Counted from the stretch's first letter, positions 12,401-27,700 are shown. The stretch is DNA of 64,000 nt from Auanema rhodensis (GCA_964057225.1 CAXKVF010000074.1:1-64000), one strand, 5' to 3'. Notes: generated by a model not told the origin, from the sequence alone. Numbers and translations: made by a program.

Positions 12401-15400
12401 GTGATGTGCACTTGGTATGTAACTCGCTTCACGTGAAAGATAAGAGATGCGGTTTTCAAAATTAGATTCCCCATGTCCATATTAGTCTAAAACAAATTTT
12501 TATTGATATTGGTGCATGGTAACCATGACTTTGAAATTTACGTGAACTTTAATTTATGCTAATTAAATGTACACGTGATGTGCACTTGGTATGTAACTCG
12601 CTTCACGTGAAAGATAAAGAGATGCGGTTTTCAAAATTAGATTCCCCATGTCCATATTAGTCTAAAAACAAATTTTTATTGATATTGGTGCATGGTAACC
12701 ATGACTTTGAAATTTACGTGAACTTTAATTTATGCTAATTAAATGTACACGTGATGTGCACTTGGTATGTAACTCGCTTCACGTGAAAGATAAAGAGATG
12801 CGGTTTCAAATTAGATTCCCATGTCCATATTAGTCTAAAAACAAATTTTTATTGATATTGGTGCATGGTAACCATGACTTTGAAATTTACGTGAACTTTA
12901 ATTTATGCTAATTAAATGTACACGTGATGTGCACTTGGTATGTAACTCGCTTCACGTGAAAGATAAAGAGATGCGGTTTTCAAAATTAGATTCCCCATGT
13001 CCATATTAGTCTAAAAACAAATTTTTATTGATATTGGTGCATGGTAACCATGACTTTGAAATTTACGTGAACTTTAATTTATGCTAATTAAATGTACACG
13101 TGATGTGCACTTGGTATGTAACTCGCTTCACGTGAAAGATAAAGAGATGCGGTTTTCAAAATTAGATTCCCCATGTCCATATTAGTCTAAAAACAAATTT
13201 TTATTGATATTGGTGCATGGTAACCATGACTTTGAAATTTACGTGAACTTTAATTTATGCTAATTAAATGTACACGTGATGTGCACTTGGTATGTAACTC
13301 GCTTCACGTGAAAGATGAAGAGATGCGGTTTTCAAAATTAGATTCCCCATGTCCATATTAGTCTAAAAACAAATTTTTATTGATATTGGTGCATGGTAAC
13401 CATGACTTTGAAATTTACGTGAACTTTAATTTATGCTAATTAAATGTACACGTGATGTGCACTTGGTATGTAACTCGCTTCACGTGAAAGATAAAGAGAT
13501 GCGGTTTTCAAAATTAGATTCCCCATGTCCATATTAGTCTAAAAACAAATTTTTATTGATATTGGTGCATGGTAACCATGACTTTGAAATTTACGTGAAC
13601 TTTAATTTATGCTAATTAAATGTACACGTGATGTGCACTTGGTATGTAACTCGCTTCACGTGAAAGATGAAGAGATGCGGTTTTTCAAAATTAGATTCCC
13701 CATGTCCATATTAGTCTAAAAACAAATTTTTATTGATATTGGTGCATGGTAACCATGACTTTGAAATTTACGTGAACTTTAATTTATGCTAATTAAATGT
13801 ACACGTGATGTGCACTTGGTATGTAACTCGCTTCACGTGAAAGATAAAGAGATGCGGTTTTCAAAATTAGATTCCCCATGTCCATATTAGTCTAAAAACA
13901 AATTTTTATTGATATTGGTTCATGGTAACCATGACTTTGAAATTTACGTGAACTTTAATTTATGCTAATTAAATGTACACGTGATGTGCACTTGGTATGT
14001 AACTCGCTTCACGTGAAAGATAAAGAGATGCGGTTTTCAAAATTAGATTCCCCATGTCCATATTAGTCTAAAAACAAATTTTTATTGATATTGGTGCATG
14101 GTAACCATGACTTTGAAATTTACGTGAACTTTAATTTATGCTAATTAAATGTACACGTGATGTGCACTTGGTATGTAACTCGCTTCACGTGAAAGATAAA
14201 GAGATGCGGTTTTCAAAATTAGATTCCCCATGTCCATATTAGTCTAAAAACAAATTTTTATTGATATTGGTGCATGGTAACCATGACTTTGAAATTTACG
14301 TGAACTTTAATTTATGCTAATTAAATGTACACGTGATGTGCACTTGGTATGTAACTCGCTTCACGTGAAAGATAAAGAGATGCGGTTTTCAAAATTAGAT
14401 TCCCATGTCCATATTAGTCTAAAAACAAATTTTTATTGATATTGGTGCATGGTAACCATGACTTTGAAATTTACGTGAACTTTAATTTATGCTAATTAAA
14501 TGTACACGTGATGTGCACTTGGTATGTAACTCGCTTCACGTGAAAGATGAAGAGATGCGGTTTTCAAAATTAGATTCCCCATGTCCATATTAGTCTAAAA
14601 ACAAATTTTTATTGATATTGGTGCATGGTAACCATGACTTTGAAATTTACGTGAACTTTAATTTATGCTAATTAAATGTACACGTGATGTGCACTTGGTA
14701 TGTAACTCGCTTCACGTGAAAGATAAAGAGATGCGGTTTTCAAAATTAGATTCCCCATGTCCATATTAGTCTAAAACAAATTTTTATTGATATTGGTGCA
14801 TGGTAACCATGACTTTGAAATTTACGTGAACTTTAATTTATGCTAATTAAATGTACACGTGATGTGCACTTGGTATGTAACTCGCTTCACGTGAAAGATA
14901 AAGAGATGCGGTTTTCAAAATTAGATTCCCCATGTCCATATTAGTCTAAAAACAAATTTTTATTGATATTGGTGCATGGTAACCATGACTTTGAAATTTA
15001 CGTGAACTTTAATTTATGCTAATTAAATGTACACGTGATGTGCACTTGGTATGTAACTCGCTTCACGTGAAAGATAAAGAGATGCGGTTTTCAAAATTAG
15101 ATTCCCCATGTCCATATTAGTCTAAAAACAAATTTTTATTGATATTGGTGCATGGTAACCATGACTTTGAAATTTACGTGAACTTTAATTTATGCTAATT
15201 AAATGTACACGTGATGTGCACTTGGTATGTAACTCGCTTCACGTGAAAGATAAAGAGATGCGGTTTTCAAAATTAGATTCCCCATGTCCATATTAGTCTA
15301 AAAACAAATTTTTATTGATATTGGTGCATGGTAACCATGACTTTGAAATTTACGTGAACTTTAATTTATGCTAATTAAATGTACACGTGATGTGCACTTG

Positions 15401-16099
15401 GTATGTAACTCGCTTCACGTGAAAGATAAAGAGATGCGGTTTTCAAAATTAGATTCCCCATGTCCATATTAGTCTAAAAACAAATTTTTATTGATATTGG
15501 TGCATGGTAACCATGACTTTGAAATTTACGTGAACTTTAATTTATGCTAATTAAATGTACACGTGATGTGCACTTGGTATGTAACTCGCTTCACGTGAAA
15601 GATAAAGAGATGCGGTTTTCAAATTAGATTCCCCATGTCCATATTAGTCTAAAACAAATTTTTATTGATATTGGTGCATGGTAACCATGACTTTGAAATT
15701 TACGTGAACTTTAATTTATGCTAATTAAATGTACACGTGATGTGCACTTGGTATGTAACTCGCTTCACGTGAAAGATAAGAGATGCGGTTTTCAAAATTA
15801 GATTCCCATGTCCATATTAGTCTAAAAACAAATTTTTATTGATATTGGTGCATGGTAACCATGACTTTGAAATTTACGTGAACTTTAATTTATGCTAATT
15901 AAATGTACACGTGATGTGCACTTGGTATGTAACTCGCTTCACGTGAAAGATAAAGAGATGCGGTTTTCAAAATTAGATTCCCCATGTCCATATTAGTCTA
16001 AAAACAAATTTTTATTGATATTGGTGCATGGTAACCATGACTTTGAAATTTACGTGAACTTTAATTTATGCTAATTAAATGTACACGTGATGTGCACTT

Positions 16100-19000
16100 G
16101 GTATGTAACTCGCTTCACGTGAAAGATAAAGAGATGCGGTTTTCAAAATTAGATTCCCCATGTCCATATTAGTCTAAAAACAAATTTTTATTGATATTGG
16201 TGCATGGTAACCATGACTTTGAAATTTACGTGAACTTTAATTTATGCTAATTAAATGTACACGTGATGTGCACTTGGTATGTAACTCGCTTCACGTGAAA
16301 GATAAAGAGATGCGGTTTTCAAAATTAGATTCCCCATGTCCATATTAGTCTAAAAACAAATTTTTATTGATATTGGTTCATGGTAACCATGACTTTGAAA
16401 TTTACGTGAACTTTAATTTATGCTAATTAAATGTACACGTGATGTGCACTTGGTATGTAACTCGCTTCACGTGAAAAGATGAAGAGATGCGGTTTTCAAA
16501 ATTAGATTCCCCATGTCCATATTAGTCTAAAAACAAATTTTTATTGATATTGGTGCATGGTAACCATGACTTTGAAATTTACGTGAACTTTAATTTATGC
16601 TAATTAAATGTACACGTGATGTGCACTTGGTATGTAACTCGCTTCACGTGAAAGATAAAGAGATGCGGTTTTCAAAATTAGATTCCCCATGTCCATATTA
16701 GTCTAAAAACAAATTTTTATCGATATTGGTGCATGGTAACCATGACTTTGAAATTTACGTGAACTTTAATTTATGCTAATTAAATGTACACGTGATGTGC
16801 ACTTGGTATGTAACTCGCTTCACGTGAAAGATAAAGAGATGCGGTTTTCAAAATTAGATTCCCCATGTCCATATTAGTCTAAAAACAAATTTTTATTGAT
16901 ATTGGTGCATGGTAACCATGACTTTGAAATTTACGTGAACTTTAATTTATGCTAATTAAATGTACACGTGATGTGCACTTGGTATGTAACTCGCTTCACG
17001 TGAAAGATAAAGAGATGCGGTTTTCAAAATTAGATTCCCCATGTCCATATTAGTCTAAAAACAAATTATTATTGATATTGGTTCATGGTAACCATGACTT
17101 TGAAATTTACGTGAACTTTAATTTATGCTAATTAAATGTACACGTGATGTGCACTTGGTATGTAACTCGCTTCACGTGAAAGATAAAGAGATGCGGTTTT
17201 CAAAATTAGATTCCCCATGTCCATATTAGTCTAAAAACAAATTTTTATTGATATTGGTGCATGGTAACCATGACTTTGAAATTTACGTGAACTTTAATTT
17301 ATGCTAATTAAATGTACACGTGATGTGCACTTGGTATGTAACTCGCTTCACGTGAAAGATAAAGAGATGCGGTTTTCAAATTAGATTCCCCATGTCCATA
17401 TTAGTCTAAAAACAAATTTTTATTGATATTGGTGCATGGTAACCATGACTTTGAAATTTACGTGAACTTTAATTTATGCTAATTAAATGTACACGTGATG
17501 TGCACTTGGTATGTAACTCGCTTCACGTGAAAGATAAAGAGATGCGGTTTTCAAAATTAGATTCCCCATGTCCATATTAGTCTAAAAACAAATTATTATT
17601 GATATTGGTTCATGGTAACCATGACTTTGAAATTTACGTGAACTTTAATTTATGCTAATTAAATGTACACGTGATGTGCACTTGGTATGTAACTCGCTTC
17701 ACGTGAAAGATAAAGAGATGCGGTTTTCAAAATTAGATTCCCCATGTCCATATTAGTCTAAAAACAAATTTTTATTGATATTGGTGCATGGTAACCATGA
17801 CTTTGAAATTTACGTGAACTTTAATTTATGCTAATTAAATGTACACGTGATGTGCACTTGGTATGTAACTCGCTTCACGTGAAAGATAAAGAGATGCGGT
17901 TTTCAAAATTAGATTCCCCATGTCCATATTAGTCTAAAAACAAATTTTTATTGATATTGGTGCATGGTAACCATGACTTTGAAATTTACGTGAACTTTAA
18001 TTTATGCTAATTAAATGTACACGTGATGTGCACTTGGTATGTAACTCGCTTCACGTGAAAGATAAAGAGATGCGGTTTTGAAAATTAGATTCCCCATGTC
18101 CATATTAGTCTAAAAACAAATTTTTATTGATATTGGTTCATGGTAACCATGACTTTGAAATTTACGTGAACTTTAATTTATGCTAATTAAATGTACACGT
18201 GATGTGCACTTGGTATGTAACTCGCTTCACGTGAAAGATAAATTGATGCGGTTTTCAAAATTAGATTCCCCATGTCCATATTAGTCTAAAAACAAATTTT
18301 TATTGATATTGGTGCATGGTAACCATGACTTTGAAATTTACGTGAACTTTAATTTATGCTAATTAAATGTACACGTGATGTGCACTTGGTATGTAACTCG
18401 CTTCACGTGAAAGATAAAGAGATGCGGTTTTCAAAATTAGATTCCCCATGTCCATATTAGTCTAAAAACAAATTTTTATTGATATTGGTGCATGGTAACC
18501 ATGACTTTGAAATTTACGTGAACTTTAATTTATGCTAATTAAATGTACACGTGATGTGCACTTGGTATGTAACTCGCTTCACGTGAAAGATAAAGAGATG
18601 CGGTTTTCAAAATTAGATTCCCCATGTCCATATTAGTCTAAAAACAAATTTTTATTGATATTGCTTCATGGTAACCATGACTTTGAAATTTACGTGAACT
18701 TTAATTTATGCTAATTAAATGTACACGTGATGTGCACTTGGTATGTAACTCGCTTCACGTGAAAGATAAAGAGATGCGGTTTTCAAAATTAGATTCCCCA
18801 TGTCCATATTAGTCTAAAAACAAATTTTTATTGATATTGGTGCATGGTAACCATGACTTTGAAATTTACGTGAACTTTAATTTATGCTAATTAAATGTAC
18901 ACGTGATGTGCACTTGGTATGTAACTCGCTTCACGTGAAAGATAAAGAGATGCGGTTTTCAAAATTAGATTCCCCATGTCTATATTAGTCTAAAAACAAA

Positions 19001-21040
19001 TTTTTATTGATATTGGTTCATGGTAACCATGACTTTGAAATTTACGTGAACTTTAATTTATGCTAATTAAATGTACACGTGATGTGCACTTGGTATGTAA
19101 CTCGCTTCACGTGAAAGATGAAGAGATGCGGTTTTCAAAATTAGATTCCCCATGTCCATATTAGTCTAAAAACAAATTTTTATTGATATTGGTGCATGGT
19201 AACCATGACTTTGAAATTTACGTGAACTTTAATTTATGCTAATTAAATGTACACGTGATGTGCACTTGGTATGTAACTCGCTTCACGTGAAAGATAAAGA
19301 GATGCGGTTTTCAAAATTAGATTCCCCATGTCCATATTAGTCTAAAAACAAATTTTTATCGATATTGGTGCATGGTAACCATGACTTTGAAATTTACGTG
19401 AACTTTAATTTATGCTAATTAAATGTACACGTGATGTGCACTTGGTATGTAACTCGCTTCACGTGAAAGATAAAGAGATGCGGTTTTCAAAATTAGATTC
19501 CCCATGTCCATATTAGTCTAAAAACAAATTTTTATTGATATTGGTGCATGGTAACCATGACTTTGAAATTTACGTGAACTTTAATTTATGCTAATTAAAT
19601 GTACACGTGATGTGCACTTGGTATGTAACTCGCTTCACGTGAAAGATAAAGAGATGCGGTTTTCAAAATTAGATTCCCCATGTCCATATTAGTCTAAAAA
19701 CAAATTTTTATTGATATTGATTCATGGTAACCATGACTTTGAAATTTACGTGAACTTTAATTTATGCTAATTAAATGTACACGTGATGTGCACTTGGTAT
19801 GTAACTCGCTTCACGTGAAAGATAAAGAGATGCGGTTTTCAAAATTAGATTCCCCATGTCCATATTAGTCTAAAAACAAATTTTTATTGATATTGGTGCA
19901 TGGTAACCATGACTTTGAAATTTACGTGAACTTTAATTTATGCTAATTAAATGTACACGTGATGTGCACTTGGTATGTAACTCGCTTCACGTGAAAGATG
20001 AAGAGATGCGGTTTTCAAAATTAGATTCCCCATGTCCATATTAGTCTAAAAACAAATTTTTATTGATATTGGTGCATGGTAACCATGACTTTGAAATTTA
20101 CGTGAACTTTAATTTATGCTAATTAAATGTACACGTGATGTGCACTTGGTATGTAACTCGCTTCACGTGAAAGATAAAGAGATGCGGTTTTCAAAATTAG
20201 ATTCCCCATGTCCATATTAGTCTAAAAACAAATTTTTATTGATATTGGTGCATGGTAACCATGACTTTGAAATTTACGTGAACTTTAATTTATGCTAATT
20301 AAATGTACACGTGATGTGCACTTGGTATGTAACTCGCTTCACGTGAAAGATAAAGAGATGCGGTTTTGAAAATTAGATTCCCCATGTCCATATTAGTCTA
20401 AAAACAAATTTTTATTGATATTGGTTCATGGTAACCATGACTTTGAAATTTACGTGAACTTTAATTTATGCTAATTAAATGTACACGTGATGTGCACTTG
20501 GTATGTAACTCGCTTCACGTGAAAGATAAATTGATGCGGTTTTCAAAATTAGATTCCCCATGTCCATATTAGTCTAAAAACAAATTTTTATTGATATTGG
20601 TGCATGGTAACCATGACTTTGAAATTTACGTGAACTTTAATTTATGCTAATTAAATGTACACGTGATGTGCACTTGGTATGTAACTCGCTTCACGTGAAA
20701 GATAAAGAGATGCGGTTTTCAAAATTAGATTCCCCATGTCCATATTAGTCTAAAAACAAATTTTTATTGATATTGGTGCATGGTAACCATGACTTTGAAA
20801 TTTACGTGAACTTTAATTTATGCTAATTAAATGTACACGTGATGTGCACTTGGTATGTAACTCGCTTCACGTGAAAGATAAAGAGATGCGGTTTTCAAAA
20901 TTAGATTCCCCATGTCCATATTAGTCTAAAAACAAATTTTTATTGATATTGCTTCATGGTAACCATGACTTTGAAATTTACGTGAACTTTAATTTATGCT
21001 AATTAAATGTACACGTGATGTGCACTTGGTATGTAACTCG
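16100..21040 (+). repeat. Tandem duplication of ~2.3-2.6 kb (15/13 monomers)
   Basis: Marker order repeats. A GTTC head pairs 16375 with 19015, ATCGATATT (T29->C) pairs 16721 with 19360, and the next GTTC head pairs 17080 with 19719 (the latter with an extra G->A). The spacing of these pairs is 2,639-2,640 bp, or 15 monomers. C157->G (18080/20368), the AAATTG site (18241/20529) and the CTTC head (18663/20951) then pair at exactly 2,288 bp, or 13 monomers. Matching fails before about 16.1 kb and after about 18.75 kb in the first copy, so the two copies abut. The change from 15 to 13 means two monomers were gained in the first copy or lost from the second. Confidence 0.85.
17063..17770 (+). repeat. 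3-monomer local duplication (AAATTATT marker)
   Basis: T24->A, giving AAATTATT, occurs at 17063 and 17590, 527 bp apart (three monomers minus the CAAATTA contraction near 17369). Both carry a GTTC head. The marker is absent from the partner copy at 19.7 kb, so it arose after the larger duplication or was lost there. This insertion helps explain the 15-versus-13 length difference. Confidence 0.75.
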
Positions 21041-24000
21041 CTTCACGTGAAAGATAAAGAGATGCGGTTTTCAAAATTAGATTCCCCATGTCCATATTAG
21101 TCTAAAAACAAATTTTTATTGATATTGCTTCATGGTAACCTTGACTTTGAAATTTACGTGAACTTTAATTTATGCTAATTAAATGTACACGTGATGTGCA
21201 CTTGGTATGTAACTCGCTTCACGTGAAAGATAAAGAGATGCGGTTTTCAAAATTAGATTCCCCATGTCCATATTAGTCTAAAAACAAATTTTTATTGATA
21301 TTGGTTCATGGTAACCATGACTTTGAAATTTACGTGAACTTTAATTTATGCTAATTAAATGTACACGTGATGTGCACTTGGTATGTAACTCGCTTCACGT
21401 GAAAGATAAAGAGATGCGGTTTTCAAAATTAGATTCCCCATGTCCATATTAGTCTAAAAACGAATTTTTATTGATATTGGTTCATGGTAACCATGACTTT
21501 GAAATTTACGTGAACTTTAATTTATGCTAATTAAATGTACACGTGATGTGCACTTGGTATGTAACTCGCTTCACGTGAAAGATAAAGAGATGCGGTTTTC
21601 AAAATTAGATTCCCCATGTCCATATTAGTCTAAAAGAAATTTTTATTGATATTGCTTCATGGTAACCATGACTTTGAAATTTACGTGAACTTTAATTTAT
21701 GCTAATTAAATGTACACGTGATGTGCACTTGGTATGTAACTCGCTTCACGTGAAAGATAAAGAGATGCGGTTTTCAAAATTAGATTCCCCATGTCCATAT
21801 TAGTCTAAAAACAAATTTTTATTGATATTGGTTCATGGTAACCATGACTTTGAAATTTACGTGAACTTTAATTTATGCTAATTAAATGTACACGTGATGT
21901 GCACTTGGTATGTAACTCGCTTCACGTGAAAGATGAAGAGATGCGGTTTTCAAAATTAGATTCCCCATGTCCATATTAGTCTAAAAACAAATTTTTATTG
22001 ATATTGGTTCATGGTAACCATGACTTTGAAATTTACGTGAACTTTAATTTATGCTAATTAAATGTACACGTGATGTGCACTTGGTATGTAACTCGCTTCA
22101 CGTGAAAGATAAAGAGATGCGGTTTTCAAAATTAGATTCCCCATGTCCATATTAGTCTAAAAGAAATTTTTATTGATATTGCTTCATGGTAACCATGACT
22201 TTGAAATTTACGTGAACTTTAATTTATGCTAATTAAATGTACACGTGATGTGCACTTGGTATGTAACTCGCTTCACGTGAAAGATAAAGAGATGCGGTTT
22301 TCAAAATTAGATTCCCCATGTCCATATTAGTCTAAAAACAAATTTTTATTGATATTGGTTCATGGTAACCATGACTTTGAAATTTACGTGAACTTTAATT
22401 TATGCTAATTAAATGTACACGTGATGTGCACTTGGTATGTAACTCGCTTCACGTGAAAGATGAAGAGATGCGGTTTTCAAAATTAGATTCCCCATGTCCA
22501 TATTAGTCTAAAAACAAATTTTTATTGATATTGGTTCATGGTAACCATGACTTTGAAATTTACGTGAACTTTAATTTATGCTAATTAAATGTACACGTGA
22601 TGTGCACTTGGTATGTAACTCGCTTCACGTGAAAGATAAAGAGATGCGGTTTTCAAAATTAGATTCCCCATGTCCATATTAGTCTAAAAACAAATTTTTA
22701 TTGATATTGGTGCATGGTAACCATGACTTTGAAATTTACGTGAACTTTAATTTATGCTAATTAAATGTACACGTGATGTGCACTTGGTATGTAACTCGCT
22801 TCACGTGAAAGATAAAGAGATGCGGTTTTCAAAATTAGATTCCCCATGTCCATATTAGTCTAAAAACAAATTTTTATTGATATTGGTTCATGGTAACCAT
22901 GACTTTGAAATTTACGTGAACTTTAATTTATGCTAATTAAATGTACACGTGATGTGCACTTGGTATGTAACTCGCTTCACGTGAAAGATAAAGAGATGCG
23001 GTTTTCAAAATTAGATTCCCCATGTCCATATTAGTCTAAAAACGAATTTTTATTGATATTGGTTCATGGTAACCATGACTTTGAAATTTACGTGAACTTT
23101 AATTTATGCTAATTAAATGTACACGTGATGTGCACTTGGTATGTAACTCGCTTCACGTGAAAGATAAAGAGATGCGGTTTTCAAAATTAGATTCCCCATG
23201 TCCATATTAGTCTAAAAGAAATTTTTATTGATATTGCTTCATGGTAACCATGACTTTGAAATTTACGTGAACTTTAATTTATGCTAATTAAATGTACACG
23301 TGATGTGCACTTGGTATGTAACTCGCTTCACGTGAAAGATAAAGAGATGCGGTTTTCAAAATTAGATTCCCCATGTCCATATTAGTCTAAAAACAAATTT
23401 TTATTGATATTGCTTCATGGTAACCTTGACTTTGAAATTTACGTGAACTTTAATTTATGCTAATTAAATGTACACGTGATGTGCACTTGGTATGTAACTC
23501 GCTTCACGTGAAAGATAAAGAGATGCGGTTTTCAAAATTAGATTCCCCATGTCCATATTAGTCTAAAAACAAATTTTTATTGATATTGGTTCATGGTAAC
23601 CATGACTTTGAAATTTACGTGAACTTTAATTTATGCTAATTAAATGTACACGTGATGTGCACTTGGTATGTAACTCGCTTCACGTGAAAGATAAAGAGAT
23701 GCGGTTTTCAAAATTTGATTCCCCATGTCCATATTAGTCTAAAAACAAATTTTTATTGATATTGGTTCATGGTAACCATGACTTTGAAATTTACGTGAAC
23801 TTTAATTTATGCTAATTAAATGTACACGTGATGTGCACTTGGTATGTAACTCGCTTCACGTGAAAGATGAAGAGATGCGGTTTTCAAAATTAGATTCCCC
23901 ATGTCCATATTAGTCTAAAAACAAATTTTTATTGATATTGGTTCATGGTAACCATGACTTTGAAATTTACGTGAACTTTAATTTATGCTAATTAAATGTA

Positions 24001-24700
24001 CACGTGATGTGCACTTGGTATGTAACTCGCTTCACGTGAAAGATAAAGAGATGCGGTTTTCAAAATTAGATTCCCCATGTCCATATTAGTCTAAAAACAA
24101 ATTTTTATTGATATTGGTGCATGGTAACCATGACTTTGAAATTTACGTGAACTTTAATTTATGCTAATTAAATGTACACGTGATGTGCACTTGGTATGTA
24201 ACTCGCTTCACGTGAAAGATAAAGAGATGCGGTTTTCAAAATTAGATTCCCCATGTCCATATTAGTCTAAAAACAAATTTTTATTGATATTGGTTCATGG
24301 TAACCATGACTTTGAAATTTACGTGAACTTTAATTTATGCTAATTAAATGTACACGTGATGTGCACTTGGTATGTAACTCGCTTCACGTGAAAGATAAAG
24401 AGATGCGGTTTTCAAAATTAGATTCCCCATGTCCATATTAGTCTAAAAACGAATTTTTATTGATATTGGTTCATGGTAACCATGACTTTGAAATTTACGT
24501 GAACTTTAATTTATGCTAATTAAATGTACACGTGATGTGCACTTGGTATGTAACTCGCTTCACGTGAAAGATAAAGAGATGCGGTTTTCAAAATTAGATT
24601 CCCCATGTCCATATTAGTCTAAAAGAAATTTTTATTGATATTGCTTCATGGTAACCATGACTTTGAAATTTACGTGAACTTTAATTTATGCTAATTAAAT
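21040..24700 (+). repeat. 9- and 8-monomer cycles with AACGAA and AAAAG markers
   Basis: A fixed pair of neighbouring variants, A19->G (AACGAA) followed one monomer later by the one-base-shorter CTAAAAGAAA with a CTTC head, occurs at 21462/21636, 23044/23218 and 24451/24625. The steps are 1,582 bp (nine monomers minus two) and 1,407 bp (eight monomers minus one). An extra AAAAG copy lies at 22163, three monomers after the first. A CTTC-head monomer with ACCTTGAC sits at 21141 and 23426. The odd steps equal whole monomers minus the inherited deletions, which confirms the alignment. Confidence 0.85.
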
Positions 24701-27700
24701 GTACACGTGATGTGCACTTGGTATGTAACTCGCTTCACGTGAAAGATAAAGAGATGCGGTTTTCAAAATTAGATTCCCCATGTCCATATTAGTCTAAAAA
24801 CAAATTTTTATTGATATTGGTGCATGGTAACCATGACTTTGAAAGTTACGTGAACTTTAATTTATGCTAATTAAATGTACACGTGATGTGCACTTGGTAT
24901 GTAACTCGCTTCACGTGAAAGATAAAGAGATGCGGTTTTCAAAATTAGATTCCCCATGTCCATATTAGTCTAAAAACAAATTTTTATTGATATTGGTTCA
25001 TGGTAACCATGACTTTGAAATTTACGTGAACTTTAATTTATGCTAATTAAATGTACACGTGATGTGCACTTGGTATGTAACTCGCTTCACGTGAAAGATA
25101 AAGAGATGCGGTTTTCAAAATTAGATTCCCCATGTCCATATTAGTCTAAAAACAAATTTTTATTGATATTGGTTCATGGTAACCATGACTTTGAAATTTA
25201 CGTGAACTTTAATTTATGCTAATTAAATGTACACGTGATGTGCACTTGGTATGTAACTCGCTTCACGTGAAAGATAAAGAGATGCGGTTTTCAAAATTAG
25301 ATTCCCCATGTCCATATTAGTCTAAAAACGAATTTTTATTGGTATTGGTTCATGGTAACCATGACTTTGAAATTTACGTGAACTTTAATTTATGCTAATT
25401 AAATGTACACGTGATGTGCACTTGGTATGTAACTCGCTTCACGTGAAAGATAAAGAGATGCGGTTTTCAAAATTAGATTCCCCATGTCCATATTAGTCTA
25501 AAAACAAATTTTTATTGATATTGCTTCATGGTAACCATGACTTTGAAATTTACGTGAACTTTAATTTATGCTAATTAAATGTACACGTGATGTGCACTTG
25601 GTATGTAACTCGCTTCACGTGAAAGATGAAGAGATGCGGTTTTCAAAATTAGATTCCCCATGTCCATATTAGTCTGAAAACAAATTTTTATTGATATTGG
25701 TGCATGGTAACCATGACTTTGAAATTTACGTGAACTTTAATTTATGCTAATTAAATGTACACGTGATGTGCACTTGGTATGTAACTCGCTTCACGTGAAA
25801 GATAAAGAGATGCGGTTTTCAAAATTAGATTCCCCATGTCCATATTAGTCTAAAAACAAATTTTTATTGATATTGGTGCATGGTAACCATGACTTTGAAA
25901 TTTACGTGAACTTTAATTTATGCTAATTAAATGTACACGTGATGTGCACTTGGTATGTAACTCGCTTCACGTGAAAGATAAAGAGATGCGGTTTTCAAAA
26001 TTAGATTCCCCATGTCCATATTAGTCTAAAAACAAATTTTTATTGATATTGGTGCATGGTAACCATGACTTTGAAATTTACGTGAACTTTAATTTATGCT
26101 AATTAAATGTACACGTGATGTGCACTTGGTATGTAACTCGCTTCACGTGAAAGATAAAGAGATGCGGTTTTCAAAATTAGATTCCCCATGTCCATATTAG
26201 TCTAAAAACAAATTTTTATTGATATTGGTTCATGGTAACCATGACTTTGAAATTTACGTGAACTTTAATTTATGCTAATTAAATGTACACGTGATGTGCA
26301 CTTGGTATGTAACTCGCTTCACGTGAAAGATAAAGAGATGCGGTTTTCAAAATTAGATTCCCCATGTCCATATTAGTCTAAAAACAAATTTTTATTGATA
26401 TTGGTTCATGGTAACCATGACTTTGAAATTTACGTGAACTTTAATTTATGCTAATTAAATGTACACGTGATGTGCACTTGGTATGTAACTCGCTTCACGT
26501 GAAAGATGAAGAGATGCGGTTTTCAAAATTAGATTCCCCATGTCCATATTAGTCTAAAAACAAATTTTTATTGATATTGGTGCATGGTAACCATGACTTT
26601 GAAATTTACGTGAACTTTAATTTATGCTAATTAAATGTACACGTGATGTGCACTTGGTATGTAACTCGCTTCACGTGAAAGATAAAGAGATGCGGTTTTC
26701 AAAATTAGATTCCCCATGTCCATATTAGTCTAAAAACAAATTTTTATTGATATTGGTGCATGGTAACCATGACTTTGAAATTTACGTGAACTTTAATTTA
26801 TGCTAATTAAATGTACACGTGATGTGCACTTGGTATGTAACTCGCTTCACGTGAAAGATAAAGAGATGCGGTTTTCAAAATTAGATTCCCCATGTCCATA
26901 TTAGTCTAAAAACAAATTTTTATTGATATTGGTGCATGGTAACCATGACTTTGAAATTTACGTGAACTTTAATTTATGCTAATTAAATGTACACGTGATG
27001 TGCACTTGGTATGTAACTCGCTTCACGTGAAAGATAAAGAGATGCGGTTTTCAAAATTAGATTCCCCATGTCCATATTAGTCTAAAAACAAATTTTTATT
27101 GATATTGGTTCATGGTAACCATGACTTTGAAATTTACGTGAACTTTAATTTATGCTAATTAAATGTACACGTGATGTGCACTTGGTATGTAACTCGCTTC
27201 ACGTGAAAGATGAAGAGATGCGGTTTTCAAAATTAGATTCCCCATGTCCATATTAGTCTAAAAACAAATTTTTATTGATATTGGTGCATGGTAACCATGA
27301 CTTTGAAATTTACGTGAACTTTAATTTATGCTAATTAAATGTACACGTGATGTGCACTTGGTATGTAACTCGCTTCACGTGAAAGATAAGGAGATGCGGT
27401 TTTCAAAATTAGATTCCCCATGTCCATATTAGTCTAAAAACAAATTTTTATTGATATTGGTGCATGGTAACCATGACTTTGAAAGTTACGTGAACTTTAA
27501 TTTATGCTAATTAAATGTACACGTGATGTGCACTTGGTATGTAACTCGCTTCACGTGAAAGATAAAGAGAAGCGGTTTTCAAAATTAGATTCCCCATGTC
27601 CATATTAGTCTAAAAACAAATTTTTATTGATATTGGTGCATGGTAACCATGACTTTGAAAGTTACGTGAACTTTAATTTATGCTAATTAAATGTACACGT

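Larger units (their letters stand above)
3513..16100 (+). repeat. Homogenised G-head block
   Basis: Nearly every monomer here has the GTGC head. Exceptions I saw are a CTTC head near 4077 and a GTTC head near 13919. GAAG monomers punctuate it at a loose 3-5 monomer rhythm (for example 4355, 4883, 7520, 8223, 8926, 9455, 10333, 11035, 11738, 13317, 13669, 14549). Variation is dominated by one-base contractions of A or T runs: AAGAG, CAAATTA, CTAAAAC, AATTTTATT and GCGGTTTC. The block looks like a recently homogenised stretch, with an overlay of indels that may be partly technical. Confidence 0.8.
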
